A DNA stretch of 43,747 bases from Pelagophyceae sp. CCMP2097 (lineage: Eukaryota; Sar; Pelagophyceae): assembly GCA_026770575.1 (NCBI GenBank), contig MU657270.1, positions 1-43,747 of the forward strand. The letters run 5' to 3'. Both the position numbers and the translations under genes were made by a program. Positions 19,675-30,322 of the stretch are shown here, piece by piece. How positions within the stretch are numbered: the first letter of the stretch is position 1; each line of letters starts with the position of its first letter. The notes beneath the pieces are model-generated. The model saw nothing but the letters and a program-made list of their open reading frames with translations, was not told the origin of the DNA and searched no databases.

Positions 19675-21977
19675 TCATCGCGTCATCGGCCGCGACATCG
19701 CAGTCGTGACCATTGCCGACGAAAAGTCCAGCTGCGCCTTGGCCACGTAGGCCGACGGGCGCCGCTGCGCCGTGCGCGGCCGCCGCACCGCGGGTGACGG
19801 CGCAGATGGCGGTCGCCGCGATGCGGGCGACGGCGCAGACGCCGAAGGCGGCCGCCGCGTCAGGGGCGAAGGCGCAGACGCTGAAGACGGGAGCGTCCTC
19901 ATCGGCGCGGCCATCGGCGACGCCAGCTGCCGGCCGGCGGTCGCCGGCGACGCCAGCTGCCGCCCGGTGGTCGCCGGCGACATCAGCTGCCGGAATGCGG
20001 GTGCGCTGTGCCCGCGCAGCGGGCGCGCGCCGGCGCTGAGCACGCCGCCGTCGGGGCCGAGCGCGCCGCCGTCGGGGCCGCGGTGGAGCGAGGAAAAGTG
20101 CGGCCGCCGAGCATCGACGTCCGACGCGTCGACGTCTACGGCGGCGGGGCGGTCGCTGGCGGCGTGCGGCGGCGCCTGGCTCGGCCGCGGCGGCCGACCG
20201 TCGGCGAAATCGGCAGGCGCCTCGCGCCTCTGCGGCGGCGCGCTGCCCGCGCGCGGCGAGAGGAGGCCGCGCACGGGCAGCGACGGCGGCGGCGGGAAGG
20301 CTCGCGCCCGGAGGCGGTCCACGACGCGGAGCTGCAGCTGCAGCGCGTCGATGCTCTCCGCCGCGCGGGCCGCGGCGACGTCCGGCTCCGGCGAGCCGCG
20401 CTGCCGAGGCGGCGACATATGCCGCGGCGACAGCGGGTGCGCCTACGCCGCTCAAAGGTCGCGCCGACGACCGCCTCGCGGGGCCGCGGGCTTTCGCAAG
20501 GGGCCGCGCGGCGACGGACCGTGCTGGGCCTCGGCGACTTGGTCGGCAGGCTGCGCGCCCAGGCCGGCGCGAGGGCGTTGGTCGAGGCCGAGATGCGGAG
20601 CGTGTCGGGTTTCTCGCGGACGCGCGGCGCCGCGCTAGCGCTCGTGGGCCGCGCGTGCGCCTTGCGTTTGCGGCGCTCGAGCTGGTGGCGCACGTCGCCG
20701 GCGAACGTGTCGAGCAAAGCGCGCAGCTCTGTCTGCACTTGGACGTCGCCGGCGTAGGCGGCGCGCGCCGCCGCTGCGCGTGCGCGCGCGGAGTCGATGG
20801 CGGCGCGGAGCTCGACGAGCCGCTCGGGGGCGGCGGCGGCGCGCGCGTTGGGCTCGAGGGCCGCGAGGCGCTTCTCGCGCCGCCGCCGCGCCTCGGGTTC
20901 CTCGTCGTCCTCGACGGCGAGCGCCTGGCGGAGCGCCTCGGTCTCTCGCTTGGCGAGGACGACCTCAAGGAGCTGTCGCTCGCGCGTCCTTGCGCCGTCG
21001 CGGCCGCGGCGCCGCAGCTCGGCGTTGGATTTGTCCAAAGCAGCCGAGTTGCGGCGCAGCGTGGCACACGTCTCGTGCGCGTAGTCGAGCGACGCCTCGA
21101 GCGTCTTCGTCCGCTCAATCCACGCGCTGCACGCCGACTCGCGCGCGCGCCGCAGATCCAGCAGCTGCTGCTGCCCGTCGAAGAGCCGCGCCTTGAACGC
21201 GCGCAGCAGGTCCGCACGAGACTCGCCCATGACGCCGCCCGTGCGGCCCTCGGCACCGACCTAGCGGCGGCGTCAAGCAGCTTCGCCCCGGAAGCACCCG
21301 TCTTGGGCGTATGACGGCAGGGTCTCCTCCCGGCGTGCATCGAGCCTCAGCCGCCGTCATCACGCCGTCTCGTCGCTGCGACGGCATCTGACGGGGAAAC
21401 CCGGCGCGGGGGCGGACGAGCTGCGCCTGGATCTCGCCGTTGAGGCCCGCGAGCCCTTGCATCCAGCGGGCCGTCTGCGCCTCGTGCTTGGCGAGGTCCT
21501 CCTACGCGCGTCGCGGCTCGGGCGCCGCCGCGGCTCGGGCGCCGCCGAAACGTCGTGCGGGTCGGCCGCCGGCGCACCGGCGTCCACGTCCGCAGCTGCG
21601 CGGCGCGGCGCTCCTTCTCGGCCGCGATCTCATCCTCGACTTCTCTGATCTCGAGGCGGCGGTCCATCTCGCGCCGCTCGTAGTTGGCCAGGCGGCGCTC
21701 TATCGCCGCTGCCGCGTCCGCGCTCTGCCGCGGCACGTCGACGCGGTCCGACTCCTCCGCCACCTGGGCAGAGCGCGCGCTCGCGCGGCGCGGGGGGGCG
21801 GCTCGGGGCTGCATAGGCAGAGGGCGCCGTCTGAACGACTCGGCCCAAAGACGCTGCCAAAAGGACCGGCGTCGTCGCGTTCCGGAAGGCGCGGCGCCGC
21901 GTGGCCGACGTGGCCAACTTGGGCGGCTGCTGGTGCGCCAGCAGCTCCTCCCGCGTCGCCGCCCGCGCTGCCCGCAT
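19675..21977 (-). CDS. Coiled-coil protein with low-complexity tail (5 exons, ~631 aa)
   Basis: Exons (minus) 21977-21867, 21763-21578, 21501-21418, 21260-20472 and 20400-19675 are all phase 0 and sum to 632 codons. Exons 2-4 are strongly helical with heptad character: ERRLANYERREMDRRLEI, RLFDGQQQLLDLRRARES, ERQLLEVVLAKRETEALRQ. Exon 5 is Pro/Ser/Ala/Arg-rich with repeated RQLASPAT and RRPPSAP motifs, probably disordered. No enzyme motif is visible. A structural or centrosomal/cytoskeletal scaffold is one possibility but not demonstrated. The last junction (20472/20400) is the weakest part of the model. Confidence 0.65.
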
Positions 21978-22526
21978 CGGCCGGCCGTTCACAGGACCCC
22001 TTAACGACGTGTCGTAACGATCTTATCGGGGATTTGATGTAGGTCTAAATGACAGTCTACCTTCTACAAGGGGTAGCTAGCTGCCTCTCGTTCGACGAGG
22101 ACCGCCTCGACCCCAACGACTCGCTCACGTGCGCGTCGCTCAGCAGTGTAGCCACTTTAAAAATCATCCTTCGGGACAACAGGCTCCAGCTGTGCGACTC
22201 GCGCGCGCTCCGGGAAGGCGAGTGCGGCGACCGGTCACGGGCGGACCACTTTGCGTTCGACGACAACGCGCTGCTCTAGTTCGCCTGGAATGGTTAGATG
22301 ATCGCCGTTCTTCCTCGTGATTTCGACTCTCTCATTCGCACCTTCGCCCGCGCTCCGACCACCGCTTCGTCTGTTTGATTGATAACAGAGAATATCGCCA
22401 ATGACGCCGCGCCAATGACGCCGGGGACTTTCTGGCAATCGAAGTATTCGTCGGTTGGAGTTTGGCGCTGTTGGGAGTGATAGAGGACGTCGCGCTGAGT
22501 CCCATGATGCCAGATCCCCCAGAAAT
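21978..22526. other. Intergenic region bordering the mobile-element cluster
   Basis: Contains a 76-codon plus-strand frame at 22049-22279 (starts MTVYLLQGVAS) of unknown meaning, which I do not call a gene. GC content falls rightward toward the repeat cluster that begins at about 22527. Confidence 0.4.
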
Positions 22527-22915
22527 TGTTTGTTTAAAAAGCTCAAACTAAAAATCTGAACGTCTGTTTTGGCGCGTCTTACTTGAAAGCGCCACTCGCG
22601 GCAATCGTAGGGGATTTGTTATATACCACCCCAGTACGTATGGACCCACCCCGTCACATAGCCAGAATTTCGATCCCTGTCGTCCTGCGATTGCCAGCCG
22701 GGCCCGAACCTTCGCAATACAGAGGCAAAATCAGTTCAAAATCAAGGTAAGGAGGCAAATAAAGATTTTATCAAGTCCAAAATATTGGGGGAAACGCTTG
22801 TTCACGCCCTTGCAAGGCGCCCTCCTCGAGGCTGATCATGTCACGGGCACCCCGGGGGGCAGGGAGGCCCATAGCGACCACGCCCACCCCCGCAGGCGGC
22901 CTCTGGGAGGCACAA
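22527..22915 (+). mobile_element. Left inverted arm, 5' region of a second retroelement copy
   Basis: This ~390-bp segment is about 90% identical, in inverted orientation, to 26251-26640. Shared blocks include AACGTCTGTTTTGGC, CCACCCCAGTACGTATGGA and AAATATTGGGGGAAACGCTT. Because the right arm lies just upstream of a minus-strand reverse-transcriptase relic, this arm is best read as the 5' end of a second copy pointing rightward, cut off by the assembly gap. Terminal inverted repeats of one large element are the alternative. Confidence 0.7.
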
Positions 22916-23372
22916 NNNNNNNNNNNNNNNNNNNNNNNNNNNNNNNNNNNNNNNNNNNNNNNNNNNNNNNNNNNNNNNNNNNNNNNNNNNNNNNNNNNNN
23001 NNNNNNNNNNNNNNNNNNNNNNNNNNNNNNNNNNNNNNNNNNNNNNNNNNNNNNNNNNNNNNNNNNNNNNNNNNNNNNNNNNNNNNNNNNNNNNNNNNNN
23101 NNNNNNNNNNNNNNNNNNNNNNNNNNNNNNNNNNNNNNNNNNNNNNNNNNNNNNNNNNNNNNNNNNNNNNNNNNNNNNNNNNNNNNNNNNNNNNNNNNNN
23201 NNNNNNNNNNNNNNNNNNNNNNNNNNNNNNNNNNNNNNNNNNNNNNNNNNNNNNNNNNNNNNNNNNNNNNNNNNNNNNNNNNNNNNNNNNNNNNNNNNNN
23301 NNNNNNNNNNNNNNNNNNNNNNNNNNNNNNNNNNNNNNNNNNNNNNNNNNNNNNNNNNNNNNNNNNNNNNNN
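22916..23372. other. Assembly gap (457 N)
   Basis: Run of N. It begins exactly inside the left repeat arm, consistent with assembly failure in a multi-copy repeat. True length unknown. Confidence 1.
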
Positions 23373-23508
23373 AGCGCAAAGCGCACAAACCACTCCCGCA
23401 GGCATGGCACCCGGGCCTTTTGGACCGGGAGCCTGACTTTGGAACCGATTAGCCGGTCATACCCTATTGGGCCAGCCCCACCTAGGGTGGATCTTAAGCA
23501 AGCAATGT

Positions 23509-23874
23509 AGAGTAAAGGTCAATTTAAGAACCTGGTCAATTTAAGAACCGACGAAAAAATCGACAAAAGACGTTCAATATCTCAATAAGGCATTTATAAG
23601 ACCCAATTAAAATTCATTAAATCCCTTATTGGGATATTATCCGGCTCCAGGGGCCCGGTTCTTAATCTGACCGGCGTTTTTTTAAGAACCGATGGTCGGT
23701 TCGGACTCTGCCTATGCAAAATTTCTCACAGAGGTCCTCCGCGGACGCCATGATTTGGGGGTGGGTGGAGGGGGCCCAGACGCGCCCCTGGCAGCGTCAA
23801 AACCGCAAACAACGGCGTCGCCGGACCGCTAATTTTTTTTTCGTTTAGCCGGTTCTTAAATTGACCTTTACTCT
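23509..23874. mobile_element. MITE-like element, 366 bp, 24-bp TIRs
   Basis: The ends are perfect inverted repeats: AGAGTAAAGGTCAATTTAAG plus AACC at 23509-23532, and its complement at 23851-23874. A possible 5-bp target duplication, AATGT, lies on each side (23504-23508, 23875-23879). There is no coding capacity. The GGTCAATTTAAGAACC part of the left terminus is immediately repeated in direct orientation, and related GGTTCTTAA motifs recur inside. A non-autonomous DNA transposon fits best. Confidence 0.8.
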
Positions 23875-24026
23875 AATGTAATGTAATGTAATAAAAATCA
23901 CAGGATGTCCAGTCCCGAGGGACCTTCTCCTGGCCTAGTTAGATCAGCCAACTTAGCACGAATTTGATAAGTTATAAACAAGAATCGATAAATGAAAGTA
24001 TCAACAAAATGGGGAGTATTGTCATG

Positions 24027-24221
24027 TAGAAAGTTCCACCCCCAATTAGAATAATCCCCAATTAGAATCGTTTCTGACCAATCAGGGAGTTTGGAAATAT
24101 AATATGTTCAGAAAAGGGAATCCCGTCGCTCCGATAGAGCAGAATATGTTGAGAAAAAAAGGTTGATTCTAATTGGGGGATTTCCGGGAAAGCCGATTCA
24201 AATTGGGGGTGGAACTTTCTA
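24027..24221. mobile_element. MITE-like element, 195 bp, 21-bp TIRs
   Basis: TAGAAAGTTCCACCCCCAAT plus T at 24027-24047 is exactly inverted at 24201-24221. A second inverted pair, CCCCAATTAGAATC, lies just inside (about 24057 and 24163). No coding capacity. The outermost TA on both sides could be a Tc1/mariner-type TA duplication, which is a guess. Confidence 0.75.
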
Positions 24222-24289
24222 TGATGAAATCAACCTTAGCATGAATTGATAGATAATCAAAAAGAGGAATTTTCTCGCTTATTTTGCTA

Positions 24290-26160
24290 AAACGTTCCTG
24301 ACTAGGCACAGCGTAGGCGGAACAATCTCCCAGAATATGATATACTGATTCTGTGCATCGCTGATGGCAACATCAAGGAGTATGGAATGGATTTAGCCCG
24401 AGTAAGACGTGCGTCAGAATCGCTAGATTCTTTGAGGACGTGCGTGCCATTTGCCCAATGCCTCGAAGCAAGTGAGACGAAGTTTAGTTTTCAAAATTCG
24501 ACCTTCACGGAGATCCCGAAAAGTGTGTTGATTACGAATAAGGTACGGGGCCGTGCGGTATGAGGATGGCCACTTCATGAGAGTCTGAATTGTAATAGAG
24601 GTTGCTGATTGAGTTAATAATTTGTTCATCTGTAGATGACATAAGGTGTCGTGGGCTTCAGATTTTGCAGTTACTGCACCGGGAACGTGTTCGCACCAGT
24701 CTAAATCGATCGCTAGGGGTTCGAGGAAGGCAGTGACACTGTTCCGTATATATTTGGGATCGCTCTTCTGGGCACAGACTTCCGAACGTAACGCAGTATA
24801 CATACGTTTGACCAAATTGGCGACAAGGAAGCCCTATGATGTGGGTTCTGAACTTAAGAGCGGAAACTTGGGCGCGGAAACTTTGGTCAATAAGTCCAAG
24901 TTCGTAGTGAAAGGCAGTTTTATTGGTTTTAGTAGGCACACCCAAGAGCCTCCTATGAATAATGTCCATTTCCTGTTGGATTGATTCGCACTCAACACCG
25001 TTCTGCCAAATTTCAGAATCTGACAATGCGAACGATAACACTAAGGTTTGAGTGACTTGCTTTGAAATGTATGTTGGGAGTCCAAAAGGATTGCAGCCCA
25101 CTTTATCAAGATTGCATCTTAACATAGAGAGTTCCTTGCAGATATCTACACGAGCCCCCTCCCAAGAGCCCTGAGTTTTGAATTGGAGGGTCCTGTTTGG
25201 CGCCATATACTGAGGAATAGCCAATTATCCAGGTATCCATCATACGATGGAGTTTATCCGTCGAAAATGCATATTCTTTACGTTCAGGATCTACTTGGTC
25301 AATGCGATCAGTTACCGCGAAGTACGAGAGGGATGTGTGATACATCCGATCAGAAACTCGCATATCGACAATTACACGCCCTTCCAGTTCCAGGGTAAGT
25401 GTGGGGTTTGGTAGTGAGCATAGACTGCAGACATAATCCCCGTCGGGCACCGCACTAAGGCCCAGGCAATCGATGTGGAAATCGCCACCACATAGTTCGC
25501 AGATAATGACTGACGGGTCGCCAGTTACACAGTCCTCTAGCATTGAGGACTTATTACAGACCAAACATGTGTTCGGGTTATCATCGATGAACTTCATGCC
25601 GTTGTAATTTAAGCGGAGGGTCTGGAGGGTAGGAAAGCATCTTTGATGATGACCGAGGCATCGTCGGAATACAGGGCCCAACTATTTGTAATTGTTGACC
25701 TGAGCCATGTTTTCGCCCATGAGTTTCCACTGAAATTCGTAGTCTACGTCTTCACCGAAAACAATGACCTGAGGTTTCTTCATAGAGAATTGAAACGAAT
25801 GATCGTCCGCGTATTTCTGACAGCAGTCGAGCATTTTCTGGAGGTCCTCGCTGACAAGAATAATGTCGTCAACGTACAGTAGGGCTTTGAACATAGAACC
25901 ATTGACGCTTACTCCCAAGCAGTCACGCATTTCGTCGACAATGCCATCTATAAAAATTGCGTATTAAATCGGGGAGAGAACCGAGCCTTCACACGAAGGC
26001 CGTGTTTTACCGTGCAATCGTCAGAAATTGAATCTTGGATACATGTAACAATTCGCGATGTACAGTTTTCGTATAACTTATCAATGACACTCCGGAGGTG
26101 GCATCGAAAAAGGGAGACCCCACCATGGGCTCTTGATAGTTGATTGTGTAGCTTCCCCAT
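24290..26160 (-). pseudogene. Decayed LINE-type reverse transcriptase with embedded PHD finger
   Basis: Non-LTR retrotransposon polyprotein relic on the minus strand, broken by frameshifts (about 26000 and 25220) and in-frame stops. In order: a palm segment with GSVLSP and IDGIVDEM, the catalytic YVDD motif (LLYVDDIILVSEDL, about 25870), then a segment where a stop codon replaces one residue of the usual Y-L-G motif. Next comes a PHD-type finger at about 25600-25420: CLVC, CELC, HIDC, CSLC in C4HC3 spacing. A thumb-like region follows (DIIHRRLLGVP, ELGLIDQSF) and finally a Cys/His cluster near 24380 (CCHQRC...H...C). No endonuclease is seen; the 5' part is missing. GC content is far lower than in host genes. 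It cannot be functional as it stands. Confidence 0.85.
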
Positions 26161-26250
26161 GAGGTTAGCTCTTAGTACTGTTGGGTATGTACAAAATTGT
26201 AGTGCCCACAGTCAGAGTACAAGGGGTATCGGCGATAAAGCCGACCTCAA

Positions 26251-26640
26251 GTGGCGCAAGTTTGTGCCTCCAAGAGGCCGCCTGCGGGGGTGGGCGTGGT
26301 CGCTATGGGCCTCCCTGCCCCCGGGGTGTCCATGACATGATCAGCCTCGAGGAGGGCGCCTTGCAAGGGCGTGAACAAGCGTTTCCCCCAATATTTTGGA
26401 CTTGATAAAATCTTTATTTGCCTCTTTACCTTGATTTTGAACTGATTTTGCCTCCGTATTGCGAAGGTTCGGGCCCGGCTGTCCATCGCAGGACCGCCCG
26501 GATCAAAAAACTGGCTATGTGACGGGGCGGGTCCATACGTACTGGGGTGGTATTTGACTTGTCCCGTACGAGTGCCGCGAGTGGCGCTTCAGACGAGCCA
26601 AAACAGACGTTCTGATTTTTAGTTTGGGCGTTTTTAACAA
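26251..26640 (-). mobile_element. Right inverted arm, 5' region of the retroelement
   Basis: Inverted counterpart of 22527-22915, about 90% identical. It lies upstream of the reverse-transcriptase relic on the same (minus) strand, as expected for its 5' untranslated part. No open frame of note. Confidence 0.7.
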
Positions 26641-26909
26641 AAGATTTTTTTGGGCCATGGCATTGCCGGACTCAGCGCGACGTCCACTATGACTTCCAGC
26701 AGGGCCAAACTCCAACCGACGAAAACTCCGATGGACAGAAAGTCCTCAGCGTCATTAGCGATACCCCTTGTAAGAACTTACGGGTTATGAGCCCTTTCTG
26801 TAAACCGAACCCCCCCTCCTCGAGGTCCGAGTCCTCCACAGGCAAGCGCGAGACGTCGGCGTTCTGAGCGCCAAGCCGCCCCAGGCTTCTCCGCAGCGGT
26901 CCGCGGGCG

Positions 26910-27836
26910 ATGCGTTTCTTCGCGGGGGTCGTGCTGGCCTGCGGCGCGGAGGCGTTTGAGCTGCAGGGCCGGTTTGCCGAGTTGAAGCGCGCCACGCAGC
27001 CGCTGCTCCAGCGCGGCGCCGCGGCGGCGCTCGCCGCCGCTTTGGTCGCATCGCCGGCGTTCTCCGCGCCGGCGCAAGCGCAAGAGGGCTACGCGCAGCT
27101 GTCGGCGGCCAAGATCGAAGGTATTGGGTCGGCGTCGCGCCGTCGTCGGAAACCCAAGACGGTGCTCACGCCGTCGTACGCGGCATCCGAGGGCGCGCCG
27201 GGGCAGGCCGCCGTCGTCCGCGGGACTCCAGTGATCGCACGGCGCTGTCTGTAGGCGGCGGCGCGTCGACGCTGCAGTCGGGCCGCATTATTGCGATCAC
27301 GCGCGGCGTCAACCTCGACAACACCAACTGGGAGGCGCGCAACTTGAAGGGCGTCGCCTTCCAGCAGAGCGTCCTCCGCAACTGCAACTTCCGCAAGGCC
27401 AACCTCTTTACCGTGCGCTCGAGCCGTTTGCAGCGGCGGGCGCACGCCTTCTTCTGTGATGCACTCGACGCCTCCCACTAGGCCTCGTTCTTCGACGCGG
27501 ACCTCGCGGGCACGGACTTTACCGAGGCGGACATGAAGCAGGTCAATTTGGAGATGGCGGACCTCTCCAACACAGACTTGACGAGCGCCGACCTCACCGA
27601 GGCGTACATGGCCGGGGCCGTCATCAAGGACCTCAAGAAGATCGAAAACACCGACTGGACCGACGTACGTCCCCTTTGGGTCCGGCAAACGAGAAACAGC
27701 CCCCGTCGTGGGTCCGCGACGCGATTCGCTTCAGGTGAACATGCGCAAGGATCAGCGCACTTACCTCTGCTCCATCGCAAAGGGCACCAACCCGAAGACC
27801 GGCGTCGACACGCGCGAGTCGCTCCTTTGCCCGTGA
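26910..27836 (+). CDS. Thylakoid-lumen pentapeptide-repeat protein (4 exons, 217 aa)
   Basis: Exons 26910-27120, 27255-27412, 27482-27664 and 27735-27836 sum to 218 codons. The N-terminus looks tripartite: a signal peptide (MRFFAGVVLACGAEAF, ending like the ASAFAP motif of secondary plastids), a basic transit stretch, then a hydrophobic thylakoid signal ending SAPAQAQ. The mature part is a right-handed pentapeptide helix with A(D/N)LxX units: VNLDNTNWEARNLKGVAF, NCNFRKANLF, ADLAGTDFTEADMKQVNL, ADLSNTDLTSADL. The tail has two Cys (YLCSIAKGTNP, SLLCP). Lumenal pentapeptide proteins occur in plants and cyanobacteria; their function is mostly unknown. It is followed at 102 bp by the CPI1-like gene on the same strand. 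Confidence 0.88.
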
Positions 27837-27937
27837 CGTGCGCGAGCGGCGAGGCCCGGTCGTCGCTAAACGGCCGTGACTTAAACACTTTTTCGAGTAC
27901 TCCCCGGGATCCCGAGGGCCTGCGGCGCGCGGTCGGG

Positions 27938-29343
27938 ATGGACGTCCTGTACACGATGCTCGCGATCCTCGGCAGCATGGCCGCAGCCCTGGTCGTGCTC
28001 TTCAAGGCGCTGGGGAAGCCGGACGCCGCCGGTGCACGCCCGATGCATGCCCGCCAAAGGCGCGCCGCCGCGAGCGCCCGAGCGCAGGGACGTGGCTGCC
28101 GCCGCGCGAGAACGCGGCAAAGCGCGCGTGAGATGCGCCTGCGTTTGAAGGGCGGAGTCGCGGAGCGTGAAAAGCGCGGCGGTAGGTGCGAGGTGCGGCC
28201 GCGTTCGTTTGCGGCGGCCTTTGCTTCGCCCCGCGACGTTTCCGGCGTAGCTGTGGTTCTTGGGCTACGGCGTTGTTTGGATCTTGGCCTTTGGCGCCAT
28301 CGTCGTCTTCCAGCTCTACGAGGCCTTTGACGCGCGGGCTTATCTAGTCGTCTGCGGAGGCCTCGCCTCACCGCTCGTGAGCCGCGCCCGAGCCCCGGTT
28401 GAGCCCGGACGCTGTGTATTCCCAACCGCCGACGCGCGCAGCTGCTGCAGCCGTTCCTCGCGCCGTGGGTCACCGGCGACGAGCGACGGCGAGTGCCCCG
28501 GCCCTTTGCGGTCGCGCCCCGCGGCCGACGACGCCGCGCAGCCCGCTTTCGGAGCGCTACTCGCTCAAGGCCAACGTCTGGCTCCTCATATTCAGCTTCG
28601 TCGGCAACTACTGGTACACGCACTACTTTTACTCGGTGCTCCGAGCCAAGTACACCATGCCGAGCGTGCGGTGCCCTCTATAGCCACCCGGCCGGCCGCT
28701 GATTTGCGGCTAGGTGCGGCTGAACAACGTGCCCATTCCGATGTACTTTGCGACGCACTTTTACTTTTGCTTCTACCACTGCCTCTCCAACGCCGCGCTG
28801 CGCAAGGTCCGCACAATGTTCAAACCCTCTGGTGCGCCCCTTCCGCATGCGAACCGCCGTCCACGCGCCGACGCCCACGCGCAGCGCGCCGCGCCGTCTT
28901 CGTCTGCGCCGCCGTCGTGGCCATGGCCTACCTCACGGCGTTCATGGAGACGTGCGTCCCGTCTCCACCGCGCCGCCCGTCTCCACCGCGCCGCCGTCGG
29001 CACCGCCCGCGCAGGCTCACGATTGCGAGCTTCCCCTACTACTCGTTCGAGGATCGCGACGCGGCGTACACCGTCGGTGCGTCGCGGGCCGCCCCGTCGG
29101 CGCGCGAACACGGCCGCAGGCTCGGCGTTTTATGGCATCTACTTCCTCGTTTCCTTCCCCATGTTCGCGCGCATCGACGAGACGCCGCCGGGCGCCGTCG
29201 ACGCGCAGACGCACACTTTGGAGCAGGCTTTGCTCGAGGTCGGGGCGTCCTCTATGCTCGTCCTCTGCCTCCTCGACTTTGTCCGCCTCGGCCTCCGCAT
29301 TCCCTTTACCATGGCCATCCCGGAGACGTTCCTCCACGGCTAA
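27938..29343 (+). CDS. CPI1: Cycloeucalenol cycloisomerase-like membrane protein (10 exons, ~307 aa)
   Basis: Sterol-pathway enzyme that in plants opens the cyclopropane ring of cycloeucalenol to give obtusifoliol, in the endoplasmic reticulum. Exons 27938-28031, 28088-28127, 28151-28181, 28251-28376, 28442-28492, 28555-28665, 28714-28831, 28885-28951, 29015-29076 and 29120-29343 sum to 308 codons. Family landmarks appear in order: TWLPPREN and KRA, hydrophobic WILAFGAIVVFQLYEAF, KANVWLLIFSFVGNYWYTHY, NNVPIPMYFATHFYFCFYH, FPYYSFEDRDAAY and IYFLVSFPMFARIDE. Several membrane spans are evident. Length is close to the plant enzyme (about 280). The tiny third exon is tentative. Its presence suggests sterol synthesis through cycloartenol. 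An extra N-terminal hydrophobic segment (MDVLYTMLAILGSMAAALVV) is notable. Confidence 0.85.
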
Positions 29344-29346
29344 ATC

Positions 29347-30110
29347 TTACTCCGCCGGCTCCGAGGCCTCGTATCGCAGCTCCTCGAGCTTGTCGTTGAT
29401 CTCCTCGACGACGCGCCGCAGCTCCTTCTCGACGTGCGCATTGTTGCCCTCGGAGTCGCCGCGGAACGCAGTCAGGTGCCGCGCCGCCTGGGGTGGGGTG
29501 GTGGGGGATTGGTGTGACACGGCGGGGTCAAGTTACCGTGAGTTCGAGCTTTTGCTTCTCGGCCAGCTGCACCGCGCGCACGATGCCGCCGCAGCCCGCG
29601 GCGCCCGCGGCGCGCATGGCCGCCTCGATGGCGTTGACGCGCGCCGAGAGCGCCGCAAAGTTGAGCGTCGTGCCCGCGACGGCGGCCGCGTACGCCGCCG
29701 CGTCGCCCGCAGAGGCCTTCAGCGCCACGTCAAAGTCGCGGTACCTACGACGGAGGATCACGTGTTGTATAGCATCTTCCAGGCGGGCCTCTGCCGCCGT
29801 TCCCGCGACGGGGTTTCCCAATCGCCGGCGCGGCGCGGGACGCGGCGACGCGGAGTTCCTGGATCCCAAAGACCTCGGCGACGAGGGCCGCGCAGTCGAG
29901 GCCGCTGAGGTCGCGCCCCGCGTCCGCCGGCGCCGGCGCCGCGGGGGGCGCCGCGGGCGCCGGGGGAGGGGGGGCGGCGTCGTCAGCGAACATGTCAATC
30001 GTCTGACCAAACTCCGGCGGCCCCGCGGCCTCGGGCGCACCAAAGGTCCGCTCGCGCACTTTGGCAACGCCGTGCTGGCCCAGCAGGCGCAGCGCCGCCG
30101 TCGCGTCCAT
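29347..30110 (-). CDS. REX1-B-like DNA-repair protein (3 exons, 205 aa)
   Basis: Exons (minus) 30110-29842, 29744-29537 and 29487-29347 sum to 206 codons. The C-terminal ~120 residues fit the REX1-B (required for excision) domain: YRDFDVALK, FAALSARVNAIEAAM, and RAVQLAEKQKLELT followed by a helix. REX1-B was found in Chlamydomonas as a DNA-repair factor; its biochemical role is not settled. The first ~60 residues include a Pro/Ala run and a short helix MDATAALRLLGQHGVAKVRE. The family call rests on a helical pattern and is moderate. The first junction uses a weak GTCCCG donor. The stop lies 3 bp from the stop of the CPI1-like gene. Confidence 0.65.
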
Positions 30111-30322
30111 GGTGCTCTCAACCTGCAGACACGGTCACGGTGATGCGAACACAGACACCTTCGCCGAAGGTGTGAGAGATGCTTCGGGGGCCTTGTTTGC
30201 GTGCCCGCGTGGACAATCTCCGCGGGCCCGTCTCGATCTCGAGAGTTCGGGATCTCTCGCTCGCTTCCTCCTGCGTGCGAGCAATCGGGTTCCCCCTCCT
30301 CTTGGCAGAGGCACTGAACCGG

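Noticed and set aside
22916..23372. Frames running through the N gap
   Set aside because: They consist of unknown bases and carry no evidence.
26777..27083. Minus-strand frames opposite the pentapeptide gene's presequence
   Set aside because: Arg-rich shadows of the plus-strand signal/transit peptide.
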